Shown here one piece after another: positions 17,625 to 26,708 of a stretch of DNA of 64,000 nucleotides. A program made the translations under genes and the position numbers. The DNA is from CBDBIG01 sp965205845 [NCBI: bacterium] (lineage in GTDB: Bacteria > SAR324): positions 248,001-312,000 of the forward strand of contig CBDBIG010000002.1 of NCBI GenBank assembly GCA_965205845.1, read 5' to 3'. A model generated the notes under the pieces. That model was not told the origin of the DNA. It worked only from the letters and a program-made list of their open reading frames with translations, and did not search any database. Position 1 is the first letter of the stretch; the number at the start of each line of letters is the position of its first letter.

Positions 17625-18957
17625 TTAAAGGCAGAAACTGCAGATGCGACAGCGTGCTTCCAGCAAGCAGAGCCAAAGGCCAAATAATGCGTAATAGCCA
17701 AAGGCCAACCATCGCTCCAAACAGTTGTTGCAGGCAGTTTTTTACAAACAACGACCACGCAAGGATGGCCGCAAGTGCACCCATCCCCAAAGCCACGAGG
17801 CATGCCGTGCGCCCCAAAGTAGGCAGGGCATATTCAAAGCCTTCGAGCATGGTTTGAAGTGGGGATTGATGTTGCAACCAAAAATGCGAACCCAGCATAA
17901 CCAGGGCAGACCCAAGCCCAAAGCACAGCAGGTAAAAAGGAGCAATCAAGGCATGGCTCGCTGCAAAAGTAGCGGTATGAGGCGGGCGCCCGCTGGGTAG
18001 TGTAGGCGGGGCATGGGCATTTCCAGATCGCATGGATGCCGTTACGCCCAAGCCTGCCAGCACTGCGCTAAAGCCCACCATGAGGCCATAGGCGGCCATG
18101 GCAGTCCAACTGGCCCCAGCCATTTTGCTCGAAGACTCGACGGCTGCAAAAACCCCTTTACCCAAAACATAAATCCTTTGGGGGAGTAGGGTAATCCGCG
18201 TTAACAAGGCAATGGCAACGATGCTCAAAAAAAGGATACACGAACCCAAGGTGAGGCCTGCACACCAGCGAATCAAGGTGGGTGTTCGGACAAACAAGCA
18301 TGGTGCAATGCACAAAGCCAAACCCGCTCCCACCATCCATGGAAGCAAAACAGGAAGATGCGCCAAACCTTGGGTAACAATCTGTGCCTGTGCCAATGCC
18401 CCTAAGCAAAGACCACCAAGCAAGCCAAGCCCTGCATACACTTTGCCAAGCCAGCGCCATTTCTCACCCAGCAGGGGTAGCATGCGCATCATGCTTAACT
18501 GAAAGCGCATCCTCACTGGCTTGTTGGCTGCCGTGGTCTTTTTTGCGTGAGGCGCATCGCCTAAATCAGGCGTGCTTAGCTGCAGTTCAAATGCGTGAAT
18601 AGCCATGGCGGGAAGGGCAGCGAGGAGCATCCAAACAATGGCACTTGGTCCAGCGGTTTGAATCACCCTTGCTGCACTCAGTTGCATTACGCCTAGCATG
18701 AAGCTTAAGGAAAATAAACCCCGGGTAAACGCAGCATGGGGTGCAAGGAATGCTGTGTTGCTGCGCCCAGCCCAGAGTTGCGTCATCCCAACAACCACAC
18801 TATACCAAGGGGCAAAACGCAAAATGGCCCCCGCAACCAACCCCCAAACTACCAGCCACCACGCCATACTGGGCTGCCATAGCACAGTGTATAAAACCCT
18901 GGCGTGCTGCTGCAAAGACAGGGACCAAGTGCTAAGCATATTCAAAAATTCAACCAT
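17524..18957 (-). CDS. Degenerate AGCS-type (alanine/glycine:cation symporter) membrane protein
   Basis: Very hydrophobic, 477 residues, about ten predicted membrane segments. Similarity to the sodium:alanine symporter family is visible at two places: GPSAIVWMLLAALPAMAIHAFE, matching the family [22 protein letters not shown] pattern, and ILAWSLFVKNCLQQLFG, matching ILGWSYYGEKCVEYLFG. Key glycine-rich and TGN-type cation-site motifs of the family are missing, so transport function may be altered or lost. The C-terminus is set by sequence changes within the third copy of a 121-bp repeat. The gene stands between the unknown beta-helix gene (convergent) and an SDR gene. Confidence in the family is moderate. 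Confidence 0.65.
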   Translation of the reverse strand: MVEFLNMLSTWSLSLQQHARVLYTVLWQPSMAWWLVVWGLVAGAILRFAPWYSVVVGMTQLWAGRSNTAFLAPHAAFTRGLFSLSFMLGVMQLSAARVIQTAGPSAIVWMLLAALPAMAIHAFELQLSTPDLGDAPHAKKTTAANKPVRMRFQLSMMRMLPLLGEKWRWLGKVYAGLGLLGGLCLGALAQAQIVTQGLAHLPVLLPWMVGAGLALCIAPCLFVRTPTLIRWCAGLTLGSCILFLSIVAIALLTRITLLPQRIYVLGKGVFAAVESSSKMAGASWTAMAAYGLMVGFSAVLAGLGVTASMRSGNAHAPPTLPSGRPPHTATFAASHALIAPFYLLCFGLGSALVMLGSHFWLQHQSPLQTMLEGFEYALPTLGRTACLVALGMGALAAILAWSLFVKNCLQQLFGAMVGLWLLRIIWPLALLAGSTLSHLQFLPLSLALAVPWLVFYMACATWAGIGLLYRRHLAQAH

Positions 18958-18978
18958 ACGGCATGTTACTTGCGGGGG

Positions 18979-19758
18979 CTACTTTAAGCTATAGCCGCCG
19001 TCGATCAATAGGGTTGTACCTGTGGTAAAACTGGCCTCATCAGAGGCTAAAAAGGCGACGGCCGCTGCGGTATCTTGGGGTTTTGTAATGCGCCGCAAGG
19101 GGGTGGCTTCATGAAACGCTTGGCGATATTCTTCGCTCACATGTGCCATCATGTCGGTTGGGGTGTAGGCAGGGGCAACACCATTCACGCGAATATACGG
19201 CGCGTATTGTTTTGCCAATGCTTTGGTGAGGTTGTTTAAGGCTGCTTTAGAAGCACCGTAAGCCAACGAACTGGGGTCGCCCAAAAAGCCAAATCGCGAG
19301 GAGACATTTACAATGGCAGCTGCGCCTTTTGCCACCTTGCCTGCCGTGTGGGTGCCAAGGGTTGCCTGCATCGCTTTTGCCGCTGCCCTGCAGCAAAAAA
19401 AAGCCCCTTTTACATTAAGTGCAAAGGTTGCATCCCAATGGGCTTCTACAATGTCATCCAGGGCTTCTTCATGCTCTATGCCCGCGTTGTTCACCAATAT
19501 GTCCAGCCCATCAAGGGCCGTTTTTGCCTTTGCCACCAGCCGTTCCACCTCGGTGTTTTGGCGGATATCTCCTTGCACCAAGCACCCCGCGCCACCTTGG
19601 GATTCAATCGCTTCAAGCACCCCTTTTGCTTGATCTAAATTGCGGTGGTAATGCACTGCCACCTTGGCGCCTTCTTTGGCAAATTGCAAAGCAATAGCCT
19701 TCCCAATGCCGCGGCTGGCACCCGTAATGAGGGCACGTTTTTGGGACAACCTCAGCAT
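18979..19758 (-). CDS. Short-chain dehydrogenase/reductase
   Basis: Classical SDR of 259 residues: NAD(P)-binding TGASRGIG at 12-19, NNAG near 90, the active-site Ser in VNVSSRFG, and YGASK for catalytic Tyr/Lys. The C-terminal LIDGGYSLK ending matches 3-oxoacyl-ACP reductase-like and glucose dehydrogenase-like members. The substrate cannot be inferred. It lies 21 bases from the AGCS-like gene and 84 bases from the Ldh2 gene, all on the minus strand, so one transcript from the Ldh2 gene is plausible. Confidence 0.88.
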   Translation of the reverse strand: MLRLSQKRALITGASRGIGKAIALQFAKEGAKVAVHYHRNLDQAKGVLEAIESQGGAGCLVQGDIRQNTEVERLVAKAKTALDGLDILVNNAGIEHEEALDDIVEAHWDATFALNVKGAFFCCRAAAKAMQATLGTHTAGKVAKGAAAIVNVSSRFGFLGDPSSLAYGASKAALNNLTKALAKQYAPYIRVNGVAPAYTPTDMMAHVSEEYRQAFHEATPLRRITKPQDTAAAVAFLASDEASFTTGTTLLIDGGYSLK

Positions 19759-19842
19759 ACAACAAGCACCATTTTAAACAAAAAACCGTTACGTCGAACC
19801 CTATTGTATGGGGAGGAAAACAAAAACCGCAATGCCACTAGT

Positions 19843-20928
19843 TTATGTGGGAGGGGTATAAACCGTGGCCTGATTGATTAGATTGATTTTTACACGGTAG
19901 CGGTCGAGTTCTGCTTGCATGCGTTCAATGGTGGTTTGGGCCAAAGGGATGCCTTTTGCTTTGCGAATTTTTTCAGTACGGGCCTCTTTTTCACCAGGAG
20001 CAAGAACCTCGTTATTTGGAGCACTGCGGGTGGCTTGAAGGTATTTTATCAACATCCCCATCTCTTGCTGAAAAGCAGCAAGATCGCGAAATGCGCGCAC
20101 GTTTACGACAATCATGAAACTACAGTTATTAAAGGGAGCATCGCGTTTCATGCCTACAAAACCGCCACCCGTGAGCAAACCGCCCAGGGTTTCCATTAAA
20201 AAATTGAGCATATAGCCTTTGTAGCCTTGGTCGCCACCAAGCGGCAAAATGGCACCGCCATCGTAAAGATCAGGCGGGTGGATTGAAGGCTCACCGTTTT
20301 TGTCAATTAACACCCCCGTTGGTGCAGGCACATTGCCATCGCGCATCACCCTAAACTTGCCTTCCGCCAATGCGCAAGAGGCAAAATCAAAGACCACAGG
20401 GTAAGGCTGTTGGCTTGGAAAAGCAAAGGCCATGGGGTTGGTCGACATCCGCCTTTGATTGCCACCAAAAGGAGCGACCAAGCTAGAACCCCCCCCCGCT
20501 GAGGTAAACACCATCCCAATCATACCTTGTTCTGCTGCCATGAGTGCATAATCGGCCAAGCGTCCAATGTGAAACAATTGGCTAACACCCACCGATGCCA
20601 CCTGAAACTTGGTGGCGCGTTCAATGGCAATGCGCATGGCGGCACTGGCTGCTGGTTGACCATAACCCCAACAGCCATCAAGCAAAGCGCAGGCACCGTG
20701 GTCTTTTTCAAACCGCACGGTCTGGCCCGATTTTACCTTGTTTTCGCGTAGATTTTCCATGTACTGGGGTGCCCGAATAAAGCCATGGGAGTCATGCCCT
20801 GTAAGGTTGGCTTTAATCAAGCGCTCACCCATTAGGCAGGCCTCACTGGCGGGAGAACCCGAGGCCGCAAACAAATTTGTGGTTGCAGCCTGTGCAAAAT
20901 CTGCAGGGAGGCTAAAAAAATGATTCAT
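19843..20928 (-). CDS. Ldh2-family malate/L-lactate dehydrogenase
   Basis: NAD(P)-dependent 2-hydroxyacid dehydrogenase of the MDH2/LDH2 (YlbC/ComC) family, distinct from Rossmann MDH. Over 361 residues it shows the family motifs LIKANLTGHDSHGF with the catalytic His, the GGxxSLVAPFGG segment, MSTNPMAFAFPS, and GYKGYMLNFLMETLGG. Members use malate, lactate, sulfolactate or ureidoglycolate, so substrate is open. Nine consecutive C on the plus strand (20489-20497) encode Gly codons in AGGGSS. A divergent D-2-hydroxyacid dehydrogenase lies 334 bases away, which may indicate related organic-acid metabolism. Confidence 0.88.
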   Translation of the reverse strand: MNHFFSLPADFAQAATTNLFAASGSPASEACLMGERLIKANLTGHDSHGFIRAPQYMENLRENKVKSGQTVRFEKDHGACALLDGCWGYGQPAASAAMRIAIERATKFQVASVGVSQLFHIGRLADYALMAAEQGMIGMVFTSAGGGSSLVAPFGGNQRRMSTNPMAFAFPSQQPYPVVFDFASCALAEGKFRVMRDGNVPAPTGVLIDKNGEPSIHPPDLYDGGAILPLGGDQGYKGYMLNFLMETLGGLLTGGGFVGMKRDAPFNNCSFMIVVNVRAFRDLAAFQQEMGMLIKYLQATRSAPNNEVLAPGEKEARTEKIRKAKGIPLAQTTIERMQAELDRYRVKINLINQATVYTPPT

Positions 20929-21262
20929 GTGTATATCCCACCTTGTAAAAAAATGTTCGAATCCAAGGCTACAACCCTCCTAAGCCAAAGTGATGACCTC
21001 TCATGGGGTTACAAACTTGATGCTTCGTGGTATACGCTCACCTTACCGTCAAACCTTGGAAGCACAATGCATGCAAAAGCTCCCAGCCCGTCGAGGGGGG
21101 AGGGTGTTTAGTATATTTTTTGCGGGACCATTTGTGCAAAGTTTGATTTATTTTTGCAGATTGCGTTGCATTGTGCATGGGCAAAACGCACACCATAAAG
21201 TCGGTTTCGATTTGATACAATGTATACCCCTATTGATCTTGTTTTAGTAAAGGAAAAACCCA
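20929..21262. other. Divergent intergenic region between two dehydrogenase genes
   Basis: No gene is seen. A CCTTG...CAAGG hairpin around 20941-20968 contains GTTCGAATC, which mimics a tRNA T-loop but lacks the rest of a tRNA. A TACAAT hexamer at about 21214 may be the -10 of the downstream plus-strand gene, whose ATG has AAAGGA eight bases upstream. Confidence 0.4.
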
Positions 21263-22228
21263 ATGAAAATTGCTTTTTTGGCGCGTGCGCGTCCCGACCT
21301 GCCCAGTCGCATTCCCGCTGACATCGACTACGCCATTTTGGAAGTGGGTCAGGGGAATATATGGAATGACAGCGCTCTGGGTGAAGTGAGCGATGCCGAT
21401 GCCTTTGTGGTGAGCATGGAACCGGTGAACGCGCAGCTGCTGCGTGCCGCAGGGCAGCTTCAAATTGTGCAACGCCTTGGGGTTGGCTATGAAACCCTCG
21501 ACCTTAAAAGTGCCGCCAAGCGGGGTATTCCATGCTGTAACATTGAAGGTGTGAATAAAGAAGCCGTGGCTGAACACGGGATGAATTTGATGTTAGCCCT
21601 CGCACGCCGTATTTTAGAAACCGATAGCCTTACCCGTGATGGACGGTGGGATGAGGCGCGCGGACTCACGCAATTGGTGCGTGAACTACGTGGCAAAACC
21701 TTGGGCGTTATTGGTCTTGGCAACACGGGCTCCCAGTTGGCGATCCGTGCCAAAGCCATGGGCATGAAGATCCTTTACAATGACATTCGCGACATGGACC
21801 CCGAAGTGCTCGAAAAAACGGGTGCCACCTTTGCCAGTAAAGAGCAGCTCTTCAGTCAATCGAACGTGGTGAGTGTCAATACCGATTTGAATGAAACGAG
21901 TGCGGGTATGATTGGTGTGCAAGCGCTTGGGCAGATGCACAAAAACACTATTTTTATCTGCTGTGCGCGCGGGGGCATTGTTGATGAGCCCGCCCTGACC
22001 AACGCTTTAAACCAAGGCGCCATTGCTGCAGCGGGGATTGATGTGTTTGAAACAGAACCCGTTCTGGCTGATAACCCCTTGCTTAAGGCCAAAAATTGTA
22101 TTGTTACCGCACACGTGGCAGGAATAACCGACGAGACCACCCAACGCATTTTTGACTGGGCAATCGAGAATGTGCGTCGGGTGGTCGAACGCGGTGAAAA
22201 ACCCCAATGGGTCCGAAATGGGGTCTGA
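21263..22228 (+). CDS. D-isomer-specific 2-hydroxyacid dehydrogenase
   Basis: NAD(P)-dependent reduction of a 2-keto acid. The 321 residues contain the GVIGLGNTGSQ dinucleotide-binding motif and the catalytic trio typical of the family: Arg in CCARGGIVDE, Glu in DVFETEP, and His in TAHVAGIT. Candidates include phosphoglycerate dehydrogenase-like, glyoxylate/hydroxypyruvate reductase or 3-phosphoglycerate variants; no ACT domain is present. The start has AAAGGA eight bases upstream. The next gene on this strand begins 42 bases after the stop but looks unrelated in function. Confidence 0.88.
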   Translation: MKIAFLARARPDLPSRIPADIDYAILEVGQGNIWNDSALGEVSDADAFVVSMEPVNAQLLRAAGQLQIVQRLGVGYETLDLKSAAKRGIPCCNIEGVNKEAVAEHGMNLMLALARRILETDSLTRDGRWDEARGLTQLVRELRGKTLGVIGLGNTGSQLAIRAKAMGMKILYNDIRDMDPEVLEKTGATFASKEQLFSQSNVVSVNTDLNETSAGMIGVQALGQMHKNTIFICCARGGIVDEPALTNALNQGAIAAAGIDVFETEPVLADNPLLKAKNCIVTAHVAGITDETTQRIFDWAIENVRRVVERGEKPQWVRNGV

Positions 22229-22270
22229 TTTTTTTAAGAATACCTTCAATTTAAGGCAAAGGGTTCGCAA

Positions 22271-23278
22271 ATGGCAGAAGCATTTGAAGGGAATGAGATC
22301 AGGCTGTTTTTGGTGAATGGAGACCCTGATGGCGTGATACATGGGTCTATTTTGGGGGATTGGGATGGCTGGGCGACCGTGCTTTCGCGTGCCTACCTCA
22401 AAGAGATGGGCAAACGCGAAGAATGCAACACGGTGGGGGTGTATGTGTTGCTTGGTAAAACCCCCCGCGATGGAGGCGGAGAGGAGGAACACAGGGTTTA
22501 TATTGGGCAAAGTGAAAATGTTGCAGAACGCATCAAGCAGCACATTACGGGGGTAAACCCAAAAGGGTGGTGGGAGCGTGCCTGCGTTATCACTTGCAAA
22601 GAGGATTGGTTCACCAGTACCCAAGCGCGCTATTTAGAACACAAAATGATTGCGCAAGCGAGGGCGGCGGTGCAGGTTGATCTCGATAATGAGAACACAC
22701 CCAAAGTCCCCACAATCTCCGAATCCCAAATCCATACCTGTGAGCGGTTTTTAGGCAAGGCGCAAATGATGATCAAGTTTTTACTGGGCACAGATATTTT
22801 TTCGACAGCAAAAGCATTGCAAAGCGGAATCAAAGAAACAGCGTCTTCACTCGGAGATCAGACAACGCCATTAGGCACCCTCACAGATCCGCTGCCAAAG
22901 GAAGAGGTGATGTTTGAAATGGAGGCTGGTCGAAAAGGGGTCCGGGTAACAGCGCGGGCGCGCTACATCAAAGGGAAATGGGTCATGCAAAAGGGCTCTC
23001 AAGGGTTGAAAAACCTAACGCCATCGTTGGTTACCTATAGAAAACTACACGAGCGCCTGCGCAAAGAGGACATCTTGGTCCAAAGCATTGAGAAAGAAGG
23101 TGTGCTCCAATTTAGCAAGGAGTATGTCTTCAACTCACCAAGCGCCGCGGCGACAACCGTAACCGGGAGAAGTATGAATGGTCCCGAGTGTTGGAGATTG
23201 CCCGAAACGGGCAAGCCTTACGCCCAATGGAAAAACTTCAAACAATGGGAACAAGAGGAACTGAGCGATAAAGACTAG
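22271..23278 (+). CDS. GIY-YIG nuclease with C-terminal DUF4357
   Basis: 335 residues. The N-terminal half has a GIY-YIG core written as GVYVLLGKT ... VYIGQSENVAERIKQH, with Arg in the expected helix and a Glu in the following EHKMIAQAR helix, so a DNA-cleaving centre is probably intact. The C-terminal part ends with FNSPSAAATTVTGRSMNG, the hallmark of DUF4357, a domain often attached to such nucleases and to restriction or methylase proteins. These proteins are scattered among bacteria and move laterally; a role in defence or mobile DNA is likely but unproven. No partner gene is recognised next to it. Confidence 0.82.
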   Translation: MAEAFEGNEIRLFLVNGDPDGVIHGSILGDWDGWATVLSRAYLKEMGKREECNTVGVYVLLGKTPRDGGGEEEHRVYIGQSENVAERIKQHITGVNPKGWWERACVITCKEDWFTSTQARYLEHKMIAQARAAVQVDLDNENTPKVPTISESQIHTCERFLGKAQMMIKFLLGTDIFSTAKALQSGIKETASSLGDQTTPLGTLTDPLPKEEVMFEMEAGRKGVRVTARARYIKGKWVMQKGSQGLKNLTPSLVTYRKLHERLRKEDILVQSIEKEGVLQFSKEYVFNSPSAAATTVTGRSMNGPECWRLPETGKPYAQWKNFKQWEQEELSDKD

Positions 23279-23532
23279 CAAAGGTTGCGTTTCCCCCCTT
23301 TCTTTTAATCAAAAGCCACCCTTGATGCTTTGGCGCACCTTCGCAAAAGGTCTTGAGCACACGATTGATCGGGGTGGATGCTCGGGGCTAAAAGGGGATC
23401 CGCATGGGCCATAAACTGTGCCAAAAGGTTTTTGGAACAGCCCCGCAAATGGGCTCAAAAACAGCACGAGGGGTCTGGTGATGGGTGCTTCCAGCCCCGT
23501 TCACGGGCAAAATCTGGCCTTGGGAAAACGCA

Positions 23533-24330
23533 CTAAAAAAAGCGCCCAATCATCCAGATGCTAACGACCATGAGGGCGTATAAAAAAAGGCGCTTAAAGC
23601 GTCGCTCGGGGATTTTTTGGCGCACCATGCGCCCATATTGCATGCCCACCAAAGCGGGTGGCAGGCCTATGGTTAGCATCCACCAATGCTGCGCTTGTGG
23701 CAGCACCCCATGCCCACCAAGGGCAACACCAAGGACGACGGCGCACATCAAAAACCAAATGCCCAAGGCTTGCACCAGCATCTGACGCCCAAACCCCAAG
23801 GAGTTTAAGTAAGGCACAGCCCCTCCGTAAACTCCCGTCAATCCCGCCATTACCCCGCCAAACAGGCCAAAAAACGGGTTTAGCCACCATTCCCAATCCC
23901 GTTTAAACCGCAGGTTATCATCCCGTAAATTGAGGCTGGAATACCCCAACACCATCAGTCCCAAAAGCATAATCAGCCAGCGCGTATCCACAACCAGCAA
24001 GGCACGGCTGGCAAAGGCGATGCCCAGGCAACCCATAATTAACAAAGACCACAACCTTCGGAGCAACACCCACCAAGCGCCTCCAAAAAAAGCCTGCCAG
24101 ACGTTGGTTACCAACGAGGGCACAAGGATGAGCATGATGGCAAGCTTTAAGCCCAGCCATGGCGTAAGCAAGGTTAAGGCGGTGAGTGGCATGCCCATGC
24201 CGCTCACCCCTTTTACAAAACCCGCCAGAAGAAATACAAACAGCACCCACACGACCATTCCCGTCGAAGCAAACAGCGCATCGTGCTCAAGCACGTTGTG
24301 GAGGCCTGTTTGGATGAAGGTTTGGGGCAT
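23533..24330 (-). CDS. TSUP family membrane transporter (TauE/SafE)
   Basis: 265 residues, about eight membrane segments, with the paired TSUP repeats: AGFVKGVSGMGMPL near the N-terminus and GLFGGVMAGLTGVYGGAV in the second half. Members export sulfite, sulfoacetate or other small sulfur anions. The ATG at 24330 is chosen because the family starts shortly before the first membrane segment; the open frame extends 53 codons upstream without similarity. The region 23279-23532 below its stop stays protein-like in the same frame past two stop codons, perhaps the remains of a longer 3' region. Confidence 0.82.
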   Translation of the reverse strand: MPQTFIQTGLHNVLEHDALFASTGMVVWVLFVFLLAGFVKGVSGMGMPLTALTLLTPWLGLKLAIMLILVPSLVTNVWQAFFGGAWWVLLRRLWSLLIMGCLGIAFASRALLVVDTRWLIMLLGLMVLGYSSLNLRDDNLRFKRDWEWWLNPFFGLFGGVMAGLTGVYGGAVPYLNSLGFGRQMLVQALGIWFLMCAVVLGVALGGHGVLPQAQHWWMLTIGLPPALVGMQYGRMVRQKIPERRFKRLFLYALMVVSIWMIGRFF

Positions 24331-24594
24331 GGAGGCTTCCTTGAAAGTTGGGTGAAAGACGCTTAGCCTAACGGTGGGTGAGTCGATCAACACGCACTTT
24401 GATGCAAACTTTGTCATAAAAATGCCAAAATGCTTATGCATGGCATCAACGGCCCATGTCGGGATATTTGTGTATTCTTTAGCACCCATTTTTTGCTACA
24501 TTCACCCCATGTATCCATTGCGTGTAGAGTGTGGATAAGGGGCACACTGGTTGCCATGTATTTTGATAACGGCGGAGCCGCGTTTGAAAAACAT

Positions 24595-24612
24595 GCGCGG
24601 CCATCGCCGCGC
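24595..24612. promoter_or_regulatory. Perfect GC hairpin in a divergent intergenic region
   Basis: GCGCGGC-CATC-GCCGCGC is a perfect 7-bp stem with a 4-base loop, between the TSUP gene (minus) and the unknown gene at 24703 (plus). No T-run follows on either strand, so it is more likely a regulatory or structural element than a terminator. Confidence 0.4.
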
Positions 24613-24702
24613 CCCTTTGTAAAGGCCCGCTTGGCGGCTTGGGAGACGCTTTTTTAAAAAAGAAACCTTGCACAAGGGCGCACAGAGAAGGTCGATCACC
24701 CA

Positions 24703-25053
24703 ATGGATGAAGAAACCCGTGCTTTTGAAATTTTTTGCGCCTATTATTTGGGCCTAAGCAACCGCAATGAAACAGGGTTTTTGAACGCCCAACGTACGGC
24801 TCAGCAATGGGGCTGGGACGTAACCCAGCTTATGGCATATTTACAAAAAATGCACATGCATCCCGATCAAGTCCTCAACACCGCCTACCCTCTAACCACC
24901 AAACGCCTTGATATTGAAGAAGTCAGTTTGGCAGGTCAACATGAGGAGGCCAAAAAAATGGCTTTACAATGCTATAGGGAGTTTTGCAACACCCGTCAAA
25001 AACGCGATTGGCTTAAAGAGATTGAAGACGAAAAGAGAGAAGGAAATTTTTAA
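24703..25053 (+). CDS. Small conserved-looking protein upstream of an amidase
   Basis: 116 residues, acidic to neutral, predicted mostly helical, no membrane segment. It resembles no family I can name. It ends three bases before the amidase ATG (25057), a spacing typical of translational coupling, so it may be a subunit or a chaperone-like partner of the amidase. It is longer than AtzG/DUF4089 subunits that accompany some amidases and does not share their sequence. Confidence 0.65.
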   Translation: MDEETRAFEIFCAYYLGLSNRNETGFLNAQRTAQQWGWDVTQLMAYLQKMHMHPDQVLNTAYPLTTKRLDIEEVSLAGQHEEAKKMALQCYREFCNTRQKRDWLKEIEDEKREGNF

Positions 25054-25056
25054 TTG

Positions 25057-26487
25057 ATGGCAACCCAAGAATGGACGGGAAAAAGCCTTAGCGAGTTGGC
25101 TAAGGCCTTGCAAACCGAAGAGGTCGACTGCGTTACCCTAACCAACGCCTTTTTGGCACGCATTCAAAAACTTGACCCGAGCCTACATGCCTTTAAATTG
25201 GTTACCGCTGAGCGTGCCTGTGCCCAAGCCCAGGCAGCGCAGGTGCGCCACGCCGCCAAAATGCCTCTGGGCCCGCTTGATGGTCTACCCTTTGTTGCAA
25301 AAGATTTATACGACGTCAAAAATCTTGCCACAGGTGCGGGTACGCGCCTGTTAGACAACAACATTGCCGCGCAAACGTGTATTGTGGTCAAGCGTCTTGA
25401 GCAAGCAGGCATGGTGCTATTGGGCAAAACCCATACCGTCCAGTTTGCCTTTGGCGGGGTGGGTATGAACACCTGCCAAGGTACGCCCAAAAACCCATGG
25501 CACGCCGTTCATCATGCCCCAGGGGGTTCAAGCAGTGGCACGGGGGTGGCCATTGCCGCAGGGATGGCACCCATGGGACTTGGCAGCGACACAGGGGGTT
25601 CTGTACGCATTCCCGCTTCGCTTAACGGCATTAGTGGCCTTAAAACCACCCTAGGACGCATTCCGCGCACGGGGGTGTATTCCCTGAGTGATTCTTACGA
25701 TACCGTAGGGCCCTTAGGCTTAAGTGTGGAAGATTGCGCCCTAACCTACCAGGCAATTCAAGGCCCAGATGATGCGGATGACAGCACGTTTGGGATTGGA
25801 GCACAAGATGTACTGGGCGATTTAAAAAAAGGAGTTAAGGGCTTGCGCCTAGCCGTGCTTGAAACCTTATTTGAAACCTGCGATGCCGAGGTGGAATCGG
25901 GGGTACGCCAAGCCGTGGAGATGCTCAAAAATTTAGGGGCTCAGGTGGAAAGCATTCATGTGCCTGAACTCACTGAGATGCTCAACGACAGGCGGCGCCA
26001 TTTTGTGGTGGGCGCAGAGGCCTTGGTGCATAATGCCCATTGGATCGAAAATCACTTTGATGATCTTGACCCGTTGGTGTCCTCGCGAATCGCCGCAGCG
26101 CGAACGTTCTCTGCTGCTGACTACTATGCCGTAAAGCGGCACCTTGCCACACTGCAAAAAACCTTGCTTACCCGCATGGGCGATGCAGATGCCATGCTTG
26201 CCCCAACCACCCCCATTACAGCATGCCCCATTGACGACATGATCAAGGACCCCAAAAATTATAGCAAAACCAATTTGGGGTATTTACGCAATACCGTGGT
26301 GGGCAATTTGCTGGGGCTTTGTGCCACCGCCACCCCTTGCGGCTTTAATCAAGCGGGGTTGCCCATCAGCCTTATGGTGTACGGCCGGCCCTTTGCAGAG
26401 GCCATGACCCTAAGAATAGCATGGGCCTTTGAACAAGCATGGCCTCAACGCCGTCAAACTCCCGATCTCAGCTGGGCAGGTGCTTAA
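25057..26487 (+). CDS. Amidase signature family hydrolase
   Basis: Hydrolyses an amide by the Ser-cisSer-Lys triad: the Lys in LPFVAKDLYDV (about residue 78), GGSSSGTGVAIA with the cis-Ser and GSDTGGSVRIPAS with the nucleophile Ser, all intact in 476 residues. It is related to GatA, but gatB and gatC are not nearby, so a general amidase or allophanate-hydrolase-like role is more likely. The ATG at 25057 is preferred over an in-frame TTG one codon upstream. It probably shares a transcript with the small gene before it; a hairpin follows at 26506. Confidence 0.9.
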   Translation: MATQEWTGKSLSELAKALQTEEVDCVTLTNAFLARIQKLDPSLHAFKLVTAERACAQAQAAQVRHAAKMPLGPLDGLPFVAKDLYDVKNLATGAGTRLLDNNIAAQTCIVVKRLEQAGMVLLGKTHTVQFAFGGVGMNTCQGTPKNPWHAVHHAPGGSSSGTGVAIAAGMAPMGLGSDTGGSVRIPASLNGISGLKTTLGRIPRTGVYSLSDSYDTVGPLGLSVEDCALTYQAIQGPDDADDSTFGIGAQDVLGDLKKGVKGLRLAVLETLFETCDAEVESGVRQAVEMLKNLGAQVESIHVPELTEMLNDRRRHFVVGAEALVHNAHWIENHFDDLDPLVSSRIAAARTFSAADYYAVKRHLATLQKTLLTRMGDADAMLAPTTPITACPIDDMIKDPKNYSKTNLGYLRNTVVGNLLGLCATATPCGFNQAGLPISLMVYGRPFAEAMTLRIAWAFEQAWPQRRQTPDLSWAGA

Positions 26488-26505
26488 AAAACCTCTCCAC
26501 AACCG

Positions 26506-26539
26506 TTTTTACCTCAATCTTGAGGTTGATAGGTAAAAA
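26506..26539 (+). terminator. Hairpin downstream of the amidase gene
   Basis: TTTTTACCT and AGGTAAAAA form a perfect 9-bp stem around 16 bases that themselves contain CCTCAA-TC-TTGAGG. Being symmetric with A/T ends it could serve as a bidirectional terminator for the amidase transcript. A second perfect hairpin, GCACAGA-GGG-TCTGTGC, follows at 26548-26564. Confidence 0.45.
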
Positions 26540-26708
26540 AGGTCTTTGCACAGAGGGTCTGTGCCGCCGTAATCCCTGTGGTCAGGAGGGCTTGGCCTTT
26601 GATGTAATCTCGAACCCACTGTGTGCATGTTGTTTTGCAAGGATGCCCCTGCAAAAATCCGTTTGGTGCGCACGTTTATCCATCTTCCTTTTGATCCCTG
26701 AGTGAAAC

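Noticed and set aside
17231-17803. 190-codon minus-strand frame over the 121-bp array
   Set aside because: It is out of frame with the AGCS-like gene and owes its length to the repeats.
20941-20990. tRNA gene suggested by GTTCGAATC
   Set aside because: No acceptor, D or anticodon arm can be folded around it; the motif sits in a simple hairpin.
24430-24657. 75-codon plus frame between the TSUP gene and the small amidase-linked gene
   Set aside because: It overlaps the open 5' end of the TSUP frame and a GC hairpin and has no similarity.
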